DNA from: RGIG5952 sp045627605
Lineage (GTDB): Bacteria > Verrucomicrobiota > Kiritimatiellia > RFP12 > JAAYLN01
Length of the DNA stretch: 64,000 nucleotides
Direction of reading: 5' to 3'
Assembly (NCBI GenBank): GCA_045627605.1
Contig: JAZQOA010000072.1
Span: 34,527 to 98,526, forward strand
The notes below the pieces were generated by a model. That model had not been told where the DNA came from, did not search any database, and was given only the letters and a program-made list of their open reading frames with translations. This document shows positions 54,994-61,987 of the stretch, in pieces. Each line of letters begins with the position of its first letter. Position 1 is the first letter of the stretch. The translations under genes and the position numbers were made by a program.

Positions 54994-54999
54994 GTTTTT
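54968..54999 (+). terminator. Terminator of the ATPase gene (duplicated PFOR terminator)
   Basis: The same 26-bp stem-loop as at 53409-53434, here followed by GTTTTTT. It now serves as the end of the ATPase transcript. Confidence 0.88.
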
Positions 55000-55013
55000 T
55001 ATCGAAAATCCGC

Positions 55014-55042
55014 TTGTTTTTGCGCTGACGGTGTGCTATGAT
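55014..55042 (+). promoter_or_regulatory. Extended -10 promoter of the toxin-antitoxin pair
   Basis: TTGTTT (55014-55019), 17-bp spacer ending in TGC, then TATGAT (55037-55042). The leader to the antitoxin ATG is about 113 nt. Confidence 0.6.
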
Positions 55043-55161
55043 ATTTGCGCTTTGAAGTTGTGCTTTGCGCGGGAGCGTAAGGCGTCGCCGGATGTCTGGA
55101 TATTCAGCGATGTAAAAACGGAAAAGTCTATTGCTGTTTGTCAAACGCCGCAAGGGGTGCT

Positions 55162-55425
55162 ATGCCAGTAATTGAAAGAACAGTCCGCCCGAGGAGAAAC
55201 AGGGTGTCTGTCGAGGTGCCCCGCGAATTCAGTGCATATTCCTGCAGGGTGATAGTCATTCCGCTTCAAGAGGTTGTGCAAAGTCGTAGTCAGGATGCGG
55301 AATGGCGCGGTCAGATGCGAATTGGTTCCATGAAGGATGAAATCAGTCTGCCGGAGAATTTTGAACAGGAATTTAGTGGATTGGATGCTCAAGTTTCCGA
55401 GATGTTCGAGGGAGCGATGCCGTGA
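55162..55425 (+). CDS. Putative antitoxin of a VapBC-type pair
   Basis: An 87-residue protein. ATG 55162 has an AAGGGG ribosome site. The first 40 residues are basic with two short beta strands (RNRVSVEVP, SCRVIVIPL), fitting DNA binding, and the C-terminal part is acidic and probably binds the toxin. No known antitoxin family is recognised with certainty. The assignment rests on size and on its four-base overlap (ATGA) with the PIN-domain gene. Confidence 0.65.
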   Translation: MPVIERTVRPRRNRVSVEVPREFSAYSCRVIVIPLQEVVQSRSQDAEWRGQMRIGSMKDEISLPENFEQEFSGLDAQVSEMFEGAMP

Positions 55426-55796
55426 GATTCCTTCTCGACACGCAGATTGTCATTTGGGCGATGGTTGGAAGTCCGCGCCTCTCTCCTTGTGCGCGAGAGA
55501 TTCTGGAGAATCCAGATAACGAGTTTTGCGTTAGTGCTGTGTCGGTCTGGGAAACGGCGATTAAACATTCCATCAAGCCAGAGGCGATACCAGTCACAGC
55601 GGAACAGATGGTTCGGTTCTGCCATGAGTCGGGTGTCGATGAACTTCGCATAGGATTTGATCATTCTCAACGCGCCGATACTCTGCCAAGACATCACAAT
55701 GATCCTTTTGATCGGATGCTGGTTGCGCAAGCGCAAGTGGAAGGTCTTTATTTGCTTTCGCATGATGGCAAATTGCCGCTTGCCGCCTTACGGTGA
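55422..55796 (+). CDS. vapC: VapC-type PIN-domain toxin
   Basis: A 124-residue PIN-domain protein: N-terminal LLDTQIVIWAM with the first acidic metal ligand, SVSVWE-like AVSVWETAIKH near residue 45, HNDPFDRMLVAQA near residue 90 with the third acidic ligand, and LLSHDGKL at the end. These motifs match VapC ribonucleases, which cut RNA when the antitoxin is lost. The partner gene overlaps its start. GC is lower than in the core genes, fitting an accessory origin. Confidence 0.85.
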   Translation: MRFLLDTQIVIWAMVGSPRLSPCAREILENPDNEFCVSAVSVWETAIKHSIKPEAIPVTAEQMVRFCHESGVDELRIGFDHSQRADTLPRHHNDPFDRMLVAQAQVEGLYLLSHDGKLPLAALR

Positions 55797-55826
55797 TTTC
55801 GTTGTTCATGTGTGATTGATCTTTGA

Positions 55827-55912
55827 CATGCCGCCCGACGGTTGTTCGGGCGGGCCGTCGGCACCGCGCAAGCGGGAGACTGGCATGACCTCCGGCCTCG
55901 GGTGAGGCCGGA
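55827..55912. ncRNA. Possible structured RNA or bidirectional terminator between convergent genes
   Basis: Read on the plus strand: a closing stem CATGCC/GGCATG (55827-55832 with 55882-55887) encloses a 6-bp hairpin (55833-55838/55846-55851) and a GCAA-tetraloop hairpin (55864-55867/55872-55875). A 9-bp hairpin follows (55891-55899/55904-55912). No T-run follows on either strand. It lies between vapC and pncC, which converge, so termination is the simplest role. No known RNA family is recognised. Confidence 0.25.
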
Positions 55913-55995
55913 CAGTCAAAACAACTTAGCGGGCATATGGGCAGGGAGACTCGTTACAGGATCAAGGACAACTACGTCCGTTTGTTTCCCCAAGC

Positions 55996-56478
55996 CTATA
56001 TGGCTTCTGCCGCTGCCAGCAGCAGGTTGAGCGCTTTTTCGACGGTCGCCTCGCGGACGGCGCCGCGGTCGCCGGGAAAGAGGTTGCGCGTCACCTGGGT
56101 GCCGGTTGGGGAGGCGACGGCGATGTAGACGAGCCCGACGGGCTTCGTCGGCGTACCGCCGTCCGGGCCGGCGATGCCGGTGACGGCGACGGCGCAGTCG
56201 GCGCCGAATTTCATTCGCGCCCCTTCGGCCATCTTTGCCGCGCATTCGGGGCTGACGGCGCCGACGGTGCGCAAGATTTCCTCCGGAACGCCGAGGAGGT
56301 CGCGCTTGACCTCGTTGGCGTAGGAAACGGCTCCGCCGGGGTAGCAGGCCGAAACGCCGGGCTCGGCGGTGATTGCACCGCCAATGAGCCCGCCCGTGCA
56401 TGATTCCGCCGTGGCGAAGGAAAGCCCCTTCGCGAGGCAGGTTTCCTTGAGTTTGCGAACCGTTTCAGCTGTTGTCAT
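55996..56478 (-). CDS. pncC: Nicotinamide-nucleotide amidase (CinA C-terminal domain protein)
   Basis: A 160-residue protein equal to the CinA C-terminal domain alone. It has the TAESCTGGLIGGAIT motif (residues 22-36), the conserved YANEVK segment and AVTGIAGPDGGTP near residue 100, which hold the amidase active site. PncC deamidates nicotinamide mononucleotide to nicotinate mononucleotide in pyridine-nucleotide recycling. The N-terminal CinA (MoaB-like) domain is absent. The start is the ATG beginning MTTAETVRKL. Confidence 0.9.
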   Translation of the reverse strand: MTTAETVRKLKETCLAKGLSFATAESCTGGLIGGAITAEPGVSACYPGGAVSYANEVKRDLLGVPEEILRTVGAVSPECAAKMAEGARMKFGADCAVAVTGIAGPDGGTPTKPVGLVYIAVASPTGTQVTRNLFPGDRGAVREATVEKALNLLLAAAEAI

Positions 56479-56502
56479 TTTTGCCTCACCTTGACAAACG
56501 AA

Positions 56503-56532
56503 GGCCGGCGACCTGAAGGCAAGTCGCCGGCC
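56503..56532 (-). terminator. Hairpin upstream of pncC, possible weak terminator
   Basis: A 10-bp perfect GC stem (56503-56512 with 56523-56532). On the minus strand it is followed by TTCGTTTGTC, only a weak T tract. It could end the pheST transcript or the candidate RNA just before it. Confidence 0.45.
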
Positions 56533-56534
56533 CG

Positions 56535-56664
56535 TGAAGAGAAACCCCGCCCGGTCGTAATGCCGGAAGTCTACCTGTTCTTTTTAAATCCAGGTGGGAG
56601 ACGTAGTCCGCAGGTCCGGTATGCCACGGAGGCGTGCCTTCTCTAACGGCGTTCTTTCTCCCCA
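56535..56664 (-). ncRNA. Candidate structured non-coding RNA (6S RNA-like?) after pheT
   Basis: Minus-strand transcript from 56664 to 56535. A closing helix (GAGAAA...CGCC against GGCG...TTTCTC) encloses a mostly unpaired middle and an inner hairpin ACCTG/CAGGT with an A-rich loop (GATTTAAAAAGAA). The long rod with an open centre recalls 6S RNA, but it is shorter than usual and no covariance test was possible. The 297-bp gap 56479-56775 holds no protein gene; its 56665-56775 part shows nothing else. Confidence 0.3.
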
Positions 56665-56775
56665 AGCGAAATGTAGAACGGAGATTTGAAGCGTGTCCGC
56701 GATGCGGGCAGGGCCAATTTCAGTACCACATTCCCTGCGGACGGACTGTGATCCGCCCGCGGGAGTCCAGTGAAC

Positions 56776-59181
56776 TCAGTTTGCCCGGACTTCGGCGCCG
56801 AGCGTGTTTTTCAGCACGGTCATGATCTTTTCGCATGCCGCGTTGACTTCGTCGTCGGTGAGCGTCCGTTCGGGCGAACGGAATTCCAGCGAATACGCCA
56901 GGGAGCGCTTGGCGCCGTCCAGCGTTTTCGGTTTAAAGATATCAAAAAGCTTGATTCCCGTCAAGGTCTTGGGCCCGGCCTTGGTGATTGCCTTCACGAT
57001 GTCGCCGTGCGCAAGCGTCTCGGGGACGACAAGCGCGATGTCGCGGATGACCGCCGGGAAGGCGGGCACGGGCTTGAGCGCGCGGTGCGTGCCGAAGTTC
57101 ATCAGCAGCGGCGCCGTGGCGATTTCGGCGACGGCCATCGGCGTGTTGACGCGCCAGGAATGGCGAAGCGCCTGCTTCACGAGGCCCATGCGGCCTGCGG
57201 TGCCCTTGCCGATCTTGATGGCGACGGACCAGCCCTTCTCGAAGGCGGCGAAGTCTTCGAGTTCGAAGCGGGGCGTCGGGGCGTGGAGCGTGGCGCAGAG
57301 GTTTTCGACGAGCCCCTTGAGCCAGAGCATCGCCTCCTCGTTGGAGACGGCGGCGCGGCGCTGGAGCGCACCGCGTCCGAAGGGACCGCAGAAGCCCATC
57401 GAGAGACGCTTCTCCTCGCCGAAGGCGTCGCCGTCGCGCCAGAAGACGCGGCCAATCTCGAAGAGCGCGGGCGCCTCGATCTGGCGGGCGTAGTTGCGTC
57501 CAAGCGACTGGACGAGTTGCGGGAGGAGCGAGTCCCGCATGATGCCGTAGTCGCCGCTCACCGGGTTGGGGAGGGCGAGGCGGCGTGAGGCGTCGGGATT
57601 GAAGGCGTCGAGCTCGGCGGAGGAGAGGAAGCTGTAGTGCATGCCTTCCGAAAGCCCCATGGCGGCGACGGCCTCGCGGCAGGCGGCTTCGGCGCGGAAG
57701 GGCGCGTCATCGGCGCCGGCGACCGCAAGGGCGGCGGGCGTGACGTCCGGCAGCTTGTCGAGCCCGTTCATGCGGGCGATTTCCTCGACAAGGTCGGCCT
57801 CTTCGAGGAGGTCGACGCGCCACGACGGAATTCTGAAGGTTGTCGAGGCATCGTCCTTTTCGACGATCTCAAGGCCGAGCGAGACGAGGATGGAGCGGAT
57901 GGTTTCGGCGGGAAGGTCGATGCCGATGAGCTCGGAGGCGCGCTTGTGGCCGAGTTTGACGGGGGCCTGTGGCGCGGGGCGGTTGTCAATGTCGATGACG
58001 CCCTTTGCAACGGTGCCGCGGCCGTATTTCGCGAGGAGGGAGACGGCGCGGCGCGAGGCCCAGTCCGCGAGGTCGGGGTCGACCGTGCGCTCGAAGCGGT
58101 GCGAGGACTCGGAGTGGATGCCGAGCTTGGTTGCGGTGCGCTTGATCGACGGCGCCTTGAAAAGCGCGCTCTCGACGAGGACCGTCTGCGTGGCGCATTC
58201 GATTTCGCTTTCGGCGCCGCCCATGATGCCGGCAACGGCGACGGGGGCGTTGGCGTCGGCGATGACGAGCATGGAGTCGTCAAGCTTGCGGTCGACGCCG
58301 TCGAGGGTCTTGATCGTCTCGCCCTGACGGGCCTGGCGGACGATGATCGTGCTGTCCGCGAGCCGCGTGTGGTCGAAGGCGTGGAGCGGCTGGCCGCATT
58401 CGAGCATGACGTAGTTGGTGACGTCCACGATGAGCCCGAGCGAGCGCACGCCGCATTGCTCAAGGCGCCTGGCCATCCAGTCGGGCGAGGGGCCGTCCTG
58501 GACGCCGGTGAGGACGCGCGCGGTGTAGCGCGGGCAGTTGTCGGACTCCACGACGACCTTGGCGAGCGTGGCGACATCCGCGCCGGTTTCCTCGAAGGCG
58601 ACGTCGGGTTTGCGGATCGGACGCCCGAGGATCGCCGCGAACTCGCGGGCGATGCCGATCACGGAAAGGCAGTCGGAGCGGTTCCAGGTGATTTCGAGGT
58701 CGAAGACCGTCTCGCCCTTGGGAAGGGCGTCGACGAGAAGCGTGCCGGGCTTGAGCGCCGGGTCAAGCTCCATGATGCCTTCGTGGTCGTTGGAGAGGGC
58801 AAGTTCGCGGGCGGAGCAGAGCATGCCGCTCGAAGGGACGCCGCGGAGCTTGGCGGGCTTGATCTTGAAGCCGCCGTCGGGGATGACGGCGCCGATCTTC
58901 GCCACCGCCACCTTGAGCCCCGCGCGGCAGTTCGGCGCGCCGCAGACGATGCCGAGCGTCTCGTCGCCGACCGAGACCGTGCAGACGTGCATGTGGTCGG
59001 AGTCGGGATGCGGCTCGCAGGTGAGCACTTCGCCCACGACGAAATGCTCGTCGAAGGAGGGGCCGCTCGTCTCGATGGCCTCGACCTCGACGCCCGAGAA
59101 GGTGAGCTTGTCGGAAAGTTCCCGGACCGAGAGGTCGGAGACGTCGACGTATTCGTTAAGCCAGCTGATAGGTACTCTCAT
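56776..59181 (-). CDS. pheT: Phenylalanine--tRNA ligase beta subunit
   Basis: An 801-residue protein of normal bacterial length. It has the N-terminal tRNA-binding (EMAP/OB) domain (VGEVLTCEPHPDSD near residue 48), the B3/4 editing domain (near 210-380), the B5 domain (near 400-470), the catalytic-core-like domain and the C-terminal ferredoxin-fold anticodon-binding domain. With PheS it forms the alpha2beta2 enzyme charging tRNA-Phe. It follows pheS by 32 bp. Confidence 0.97.
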   Translation of the reverse strand: MRVPISWLNEYVDVSDLSVRELSDKLTFSGVEVEAIETSGPSFDEHFVVGEVLTCEPHPDSDHMHVCTVSVGDETLGIVCGAPNCRAGLKVAVAKIGAVIPDGGFKIKPAKLRGVPSSGMLCSARELALSNDHEGIMELDPALKPGTLLVDALPKGETVFDLEITWNRSDCLSVIGIAREFAAILGRPIRKPDVAFEETGADVATLAKVVVESDNCPRYTARVLTGVQDGPSPDWMARRLEQCGVRSLGLIVDVTNYVMLECGQPLHAFDHTRLADSTIIVRQARQGETIKTLDGVDRKLDDSMLVIADANAPVAVAGIMGGAESEIECATQTVLVESALFKAPSIKRTATKLGIHSESSHRFERTVDPDLADWASRRAVSLLAKYGRGTVAKGVIDIDNRPAPQAPVKLGHKRASELIGIDLPAETIRSILVSLGLEIVEKDDASTTFRIPSWRVDLLEEADLVEEIARMNGLDKLPDVTPAALAVAGADDAPFRAEAACREAVAAMGLSEGMHYSFLSSAELDAFNPDASRRLALPNPVSGDYGIMRDSLLPQLVQSLGRNYARQIEAPALFEIGRVFWRDGDAFGEEKRLSMGFCGPFGRGALQRRAAVSNEEAMLWLKGLVENLCATLHAPTPRFELEDFAAFEKGWSVAIKIGKGTAGRMGLVKQALRHSWRVNTPMAVAEIATAPLLMNFGTHRALKPVPAFPAVIRDIALVVPETLAHGDIVKAITKAGPKTLTGIKLFDIFKPKTLDGAKRSLAYSLEFRSPERTLTDDEVNAACEKIMTVLKNTLGAEVRAN

Positions 59182-59213
59182 TTCAAATTCCTCGTTGCTT
59201 TTCGCCGCGCGCC

Positions 59214-60230
59214 TTAGAACTGTTCAAGGAAGCGGATGTCGTTCTCGTAGAAGTAGCGGATGTCGGGGACGCCGTACTTGATCATCGCGATGCGCTCGGC
59301 GCCGAAGCCGAAGGCGAACCCGTAGACCTCCTTCGGGTCGTAGCCGACGAAGCGGTAGACGCGCGGGTCGACCATGCCGGCGCCGGCGACCTCGATCCAG
59401 CCCGACTGCTTGCAGACGCGGCACCCCTTGCCGCCGCAGACGTGGCAGGTGAAGTCGACTTCGACCGAGGGCTCGGTGAAGGGGAAGAAGTGCGGGCGGA
59501 ACCTGACGCCGACGTCCTTGCCCATCATTTCGCGGGCGAAGTAGGCGAGGGTGGCCTTGAGGTCGGCCAGGGAAACCGGCTTGGTATCGACGTAGAGGCC
59601 CTCGATCTGGTGGAAGTTGGCGCTGTGCGTGGCGTCCATCGTGTCGCGGCGGTAGGTGCGGCCGGGGCAGATGATGCGCACGGGAGGCTTGGTGGACATC
59701 ATCGCGCGAATCTGGACGGGCGACGTCTGGGTGCGGAGAAGGAGGTCGTCCGTGAGCCAGAGCGTGTCGGACTGGTCCATCGACGGGTGGTGCGGCGCGG
59801 TGTTGAGGGCCGTGAAGTTGTTGAACTTGTTCTCGATGTCAGGGCCGTCCGCGACCGTGAAGCCAATGCGCCCGAAGATGCGCGCCACCTCGGCGATCAC
59901 CATGTTGAGGGGGTGGATGGTGCCGCGCGCCGGCCAGCGGCCGGGCAGGGAGCAGTCGAAGGCCGCGCCGGCCGCCTCGGCGGAGCTGCCAAAGCCACCT
60001 TGGCGGTCCTTCATCGCCGCGTCAAGTTCCTGCCGCCAGGCGTTGGCGGCCTTGCCAAAGGCCGGGCGCTCCTCCTGGGGGACGTCCTTGAGCTGTTTCA
60101 TAAGGGCCGGGATGAGGCCGTTTCGCCCGAGGTACTTGATGCGCACCTGCTCGAGGGCGGCGGCATCGCCCGCGGCCTTGACGGCGTCAAGCGATTCCGC
60201 ATGGAGTTTCTGCAGTTCTGCGAGATTCAT
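59214..60230 (-). CDS. pheS: Phenylalanine--tRNA ligase alpha subunit
   Basis: A 338-residue class II aminoacyl-tRNA synthetase. It has the coiled-coil N-terminus, motif 2 (GRTYRRDTMDATHSANFHQIEG) in the middle and motif 3 (GFAFGFGAERIAMIKYG) near the C-terminus. A CxxCxxxxCxxC-like knot (CHVCGGKGCRVC) sits in the insertion before the end. It makes the catalytic centre of the Phe-tRNA synthetase. Transcribed from the palindromic divergent promoter at 60275-60297. Confidence 0.97.
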   Translation of the reverse strand: MNLAELQKLHAESLDAVKAAGDAAALEQVRIKYLGRNGLIPALMKQLKDVPQEERPAFGKAANAWRQELDAAMKDRQGGFGSSAEAAGAAFDCSLPGRWPARGTIHPLNMVIAEVARIFGRIGFTVADGPDIENKFNNFTALNTAPHHPSMDQSDTLWLTDDLLLRTQTSPVQIRAMMSTKPPVRIICPGRTYRRDTMDATHSANFHQIEGLYVDTKPVSLADLKATLAYFAREMMGKDVGVRFRPHFFPFTEPSVEVDFTCHVCGGKGCRVCKQSGWIEVAGAGMVDPRVYRFVGYDPKEVYGFAFGFGAERIAMIKYGVPDIRYFYENDIRFLEQF

Positions 60231-60274
60231 TTTATGTTCCCTGATGGCTTCTGTTCAAAGAAAATCAAGCAATT

Positions 60275-60297
60275 ATTATACCATCTTGTGGTATAAT
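60275..60297. promoter_or_regulatory. Palindromic divergent promoter of pheS and the small membrane protein
   Basis: A perfect 9-bp inverted repeat ATTATACCA-(5 bp)-TGGTATAAT gives TGGTATAAT on both strands, each an extended -10. Rightward, the start point falls on the ATG at 60304 (6 bp after the -10), so that message should be leaderless. Leftward, pheS gets a leader of about 38 nt. A regulator binding the dyad would block both. Confidence 0.65.
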
Positions 60298-60303
60298 TGT
60301 CGC

Positions 60304-60717
60304 ATGGACGATTTCTGGTCGGCACTTCTCCACAACGAGTATTTCATGGAAGCCAGCATCGCGGTGACGGTGCTGGTTTTCATCGCGCTGTTTTTTGGCC
60401 TGCCGGTTGTCGTGCGCAGGCTGCCCGCCGATTTCTTCACCAACCCGGTCTACCTCGCGCCGCGCAAACGCCCGCCGGGACGGGGCTTTTTCCGCCATTG
60501 CCTCGGCGTCCTGTGGCGGAATGCGGCCGGCGTGCTTCTGGTGTTGCTGGGCACGGTGTTTCTGCAGGGCGTCCTGGTTGTCGTCGCCGGATTGGCGCTG
60601 ATGGACTTCCGGGGCAAGCGGGAACTCATCCGGAGGCTGGTCCGCATCGGGTTTGTCTGGCGCCTCCTTGGCGGCATACGCCGCCGGGGGGGATGCGAAC
60701 CGCTTGTGAAGCCGTAG
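60304..60717 (+). CDS. Small membrane protein, unknown function
   Basis: A 137-residue protein with two hydrophobic helices (residues about 16-38 and 74-98) separated by a basic loop (APRKRPPGRG) and followed by a very basic tail. This matches small proteins annotated as putative transmembrane protein PGPGW-like or of unknown function; I do not recognise the family with certainty. ATG 60304 is supported by the -10 element 6 bp upstream; longer frames run over pheS. Confidence 0.65.
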   Translation: MDDFWSALLHNEYFMEASIAVTVLVFIALFFGLPVVVRRLPADFFTNPVYLAPRKRPPGRGFFRHCLGVLWRNAAGVLLVLLGTVFLQGVLVVVAGLALMDFRGKRELIRRLVRIGFVWRLLGGIRRRGGCEPLVKP

Positions 60718-60741
60718 GCGGAAGGATTCCCAATTTGATTT

Positions 60742-60891
60742 TCAGGACGGTTCGTAAAAATTGTCTTGGAACTTCGCCCTGAAATCAATTCGCGGGATAT
60801 TCTTCAGTTCCTGCTCCGTGACCTCTACGCCGTTGTTGGCAAACAACGCGCAAGTCGTCAACGCAAATAAAACCATCAGTGTTCTTTTCAT
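60742..60891 (-). CDS. Small exported peptide, last gene of the protease operon
   Basis: A 49-residue peptide not longer than a signal peptide plus about 31 residues. The N-terminus is a good Sec signal (MKRTLMVLFALTTCALFA, cleavage before NN). The mature part is VEVTEQELKNIPRIDFRAKF-like, charged, with no cysteine. Its ATG overlaps the stop of the upstream gene (ATGA). It holds the same place after a protease tail as the 269-residue exported membrane protein does, so it may be the start of a truncated second module. Function unknown. Confidence 0.55.
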   Translation of the reverse strand: MKRTLMVLFALTTCALFANNGVEVTEQELKNIPRIDFRAKFQDNFYEPS

Positions 60892-61178
60892 TGGTCTTCA
60901 CTCCCCAGGCAAAACGGATTGCGGTTCAGGGAATCCAAGCCGACGTCGGCGGATTCAAGGGAAAGCGTGTTGTCATGCCCGAATGTTATCCCGACAACGC
61001 CCTGGCGCGGGATGTCGACATGGGCGTCCGTTTCGGAGATTTCCGGATTCCCCAGCATCAGCAACCGGTTGATGATATCCTTGCGCTTGACGGTTGCCGG
61101 GTAGTAGCATTCGGGGCCTGTCCAGTCGCCTGGTAAAATCACAATGGCAATGTCATTCTCTATTGGCGCATCCCGCAT
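60888..61178 (-). CDS. 96-residue homologue of the protease C-terminal tail
   Basis: From residue 15 to the end it aligns with the last ~80 residues of the protease at 61984-64000: shared landmarks are LP-DWTG, YYP, R-LMLG, HVDIP, a GI turn, VGL and NR-P. The catalytic domain is absent and there is no signal peptide. It starts by TAATG one-base overlap with the gene before it. Either a tail-only protein (binding partner, inhibitor or immunity function) or the broken remains of a second protease gene. A conserved reading frame with coupled start favours a translated product. Confidence 0.6.
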   Translation of the reverse strand: MRDAPIENDIAIVILPGDWTGPECYYPATVKRKDIINRLLMLGNPEISETDAHVDIPRQGVVGITFGHDNTLSLESADVGLDSLNRNPFCLGSEDQ

Positions 61179-61987
61179 TAATGCTTTTCCAGTACTTTAA
61201 TTTTTCCGCAAACTACCAAAACAAAAGCTATGAAAACAAGAAGTGCGACGGCAAAAACAATTTCCCTCTTGCGATTGGAATCTGATTTCTTGTCATGGCT
61301 GATGGATTTCCCCACATATCCGCACTCATGCTTTTTGCAAAAGTCTGAAATGGCCTTTTCGATGAAAAGTTTGTTTTGCGCATCTTGTTCAATAATTGAC
61401 GCATATTCAAGAACAGACATCATCTCCTCGGTTCTTCGCGATGGCAGGGAACAATCAGAAACCTTTGAATAGGCGTCCATCATGTTGGCGATTCCATCAT
61501 AAAAGCACATCCTGAGAAAGGCGTCGGATTCGTTGTTGACAGCGTCGACATACTTTCTGAAATCCCGATTCGAGCGTCTGAGAATTGCATTGACAATTGG
61601 CAACGTCAGTTTCCTGTTTTGATTCTCTTTGAAAAGAGTTTCAAGCCTGGACAGGGAATTTGTTTCCTCCAAATACGACAATAAGCCAAGCGCCTTTGAG
61701 AGACAATCCGTCTTGTCGATTTTGCCAATGTTGTCTTCTACGTAATCCAAAATGGCAGACGAAATCTCTGAATGCTGAAGTGCGTGAAGCCTAGCGTAAC
61801 GAATCACAGGATGCTCAAATTCATTTGTCACTATCGCTTTGGGGTTCACCATCCTGCCATAAGAATGAAGGCTCCCTGTGTACATGTGTTCCATTTTAAC
61901 GACAAAACCGTCGTCAACAACCATATCGGCACAAGCAACTGCCATGACGCATGAAATGAAAGCAACGGCAATCAGAACAATTTTCAA
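61178..61987 (-). CDS. Exported single-pass membrane protein of the protease operon, TTG start
   Basis: A 269-residue protein whose start is set by GGAGGG located 8 bases before a TTG at 61985-61987; there is no ATG in place. The TTG overlaps the protease stop codon (TTGA). It begins with a signal peptide (LKIVLIAVAFISCVMAVAC), continues as a largely helical domain of about 210 residues and ends with one transmembrane helix (IVFAVALLVFIAFVLVVC) and a short basic tail, so the helical domain faces outside the cytoplasm. GC is near 42% by eye. No family recognised. Confidence 0.7.
   Translation of the reverse strand: MKIVLIAVAFISCVMAVACADMVVDDGFVVKMEHMYTGSLHSYGRMVNPKAIVTNEFEHPVIRYARLHALQHSEISSAILDYVEDNIGKIDKTDCLSKALGLLSYLEETNSLSRLETLFKENQNRKLTLPIVNAILRRSNRDFRKYVDAVNNESDAFLRMCFYDGIANMMDAYSKVSDCSLPSRRTEEMMSVLEYASIIEQDAQNKLFIEKAISDFCKKHECGYVGKSISHDKKSDSNRKREIVFAVALLVFIAFVLVVCGKIKVLEKH

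Noticed and set aside
55161..55162. tRNA or tmRNA genes in the gaps
   Set aside because: I looked through the intergenic regions by eye for cloverleaf patterns with TTC-A and CCA ends and saw none. A tRNAscan-SE or ARAGORN run would be decisive.
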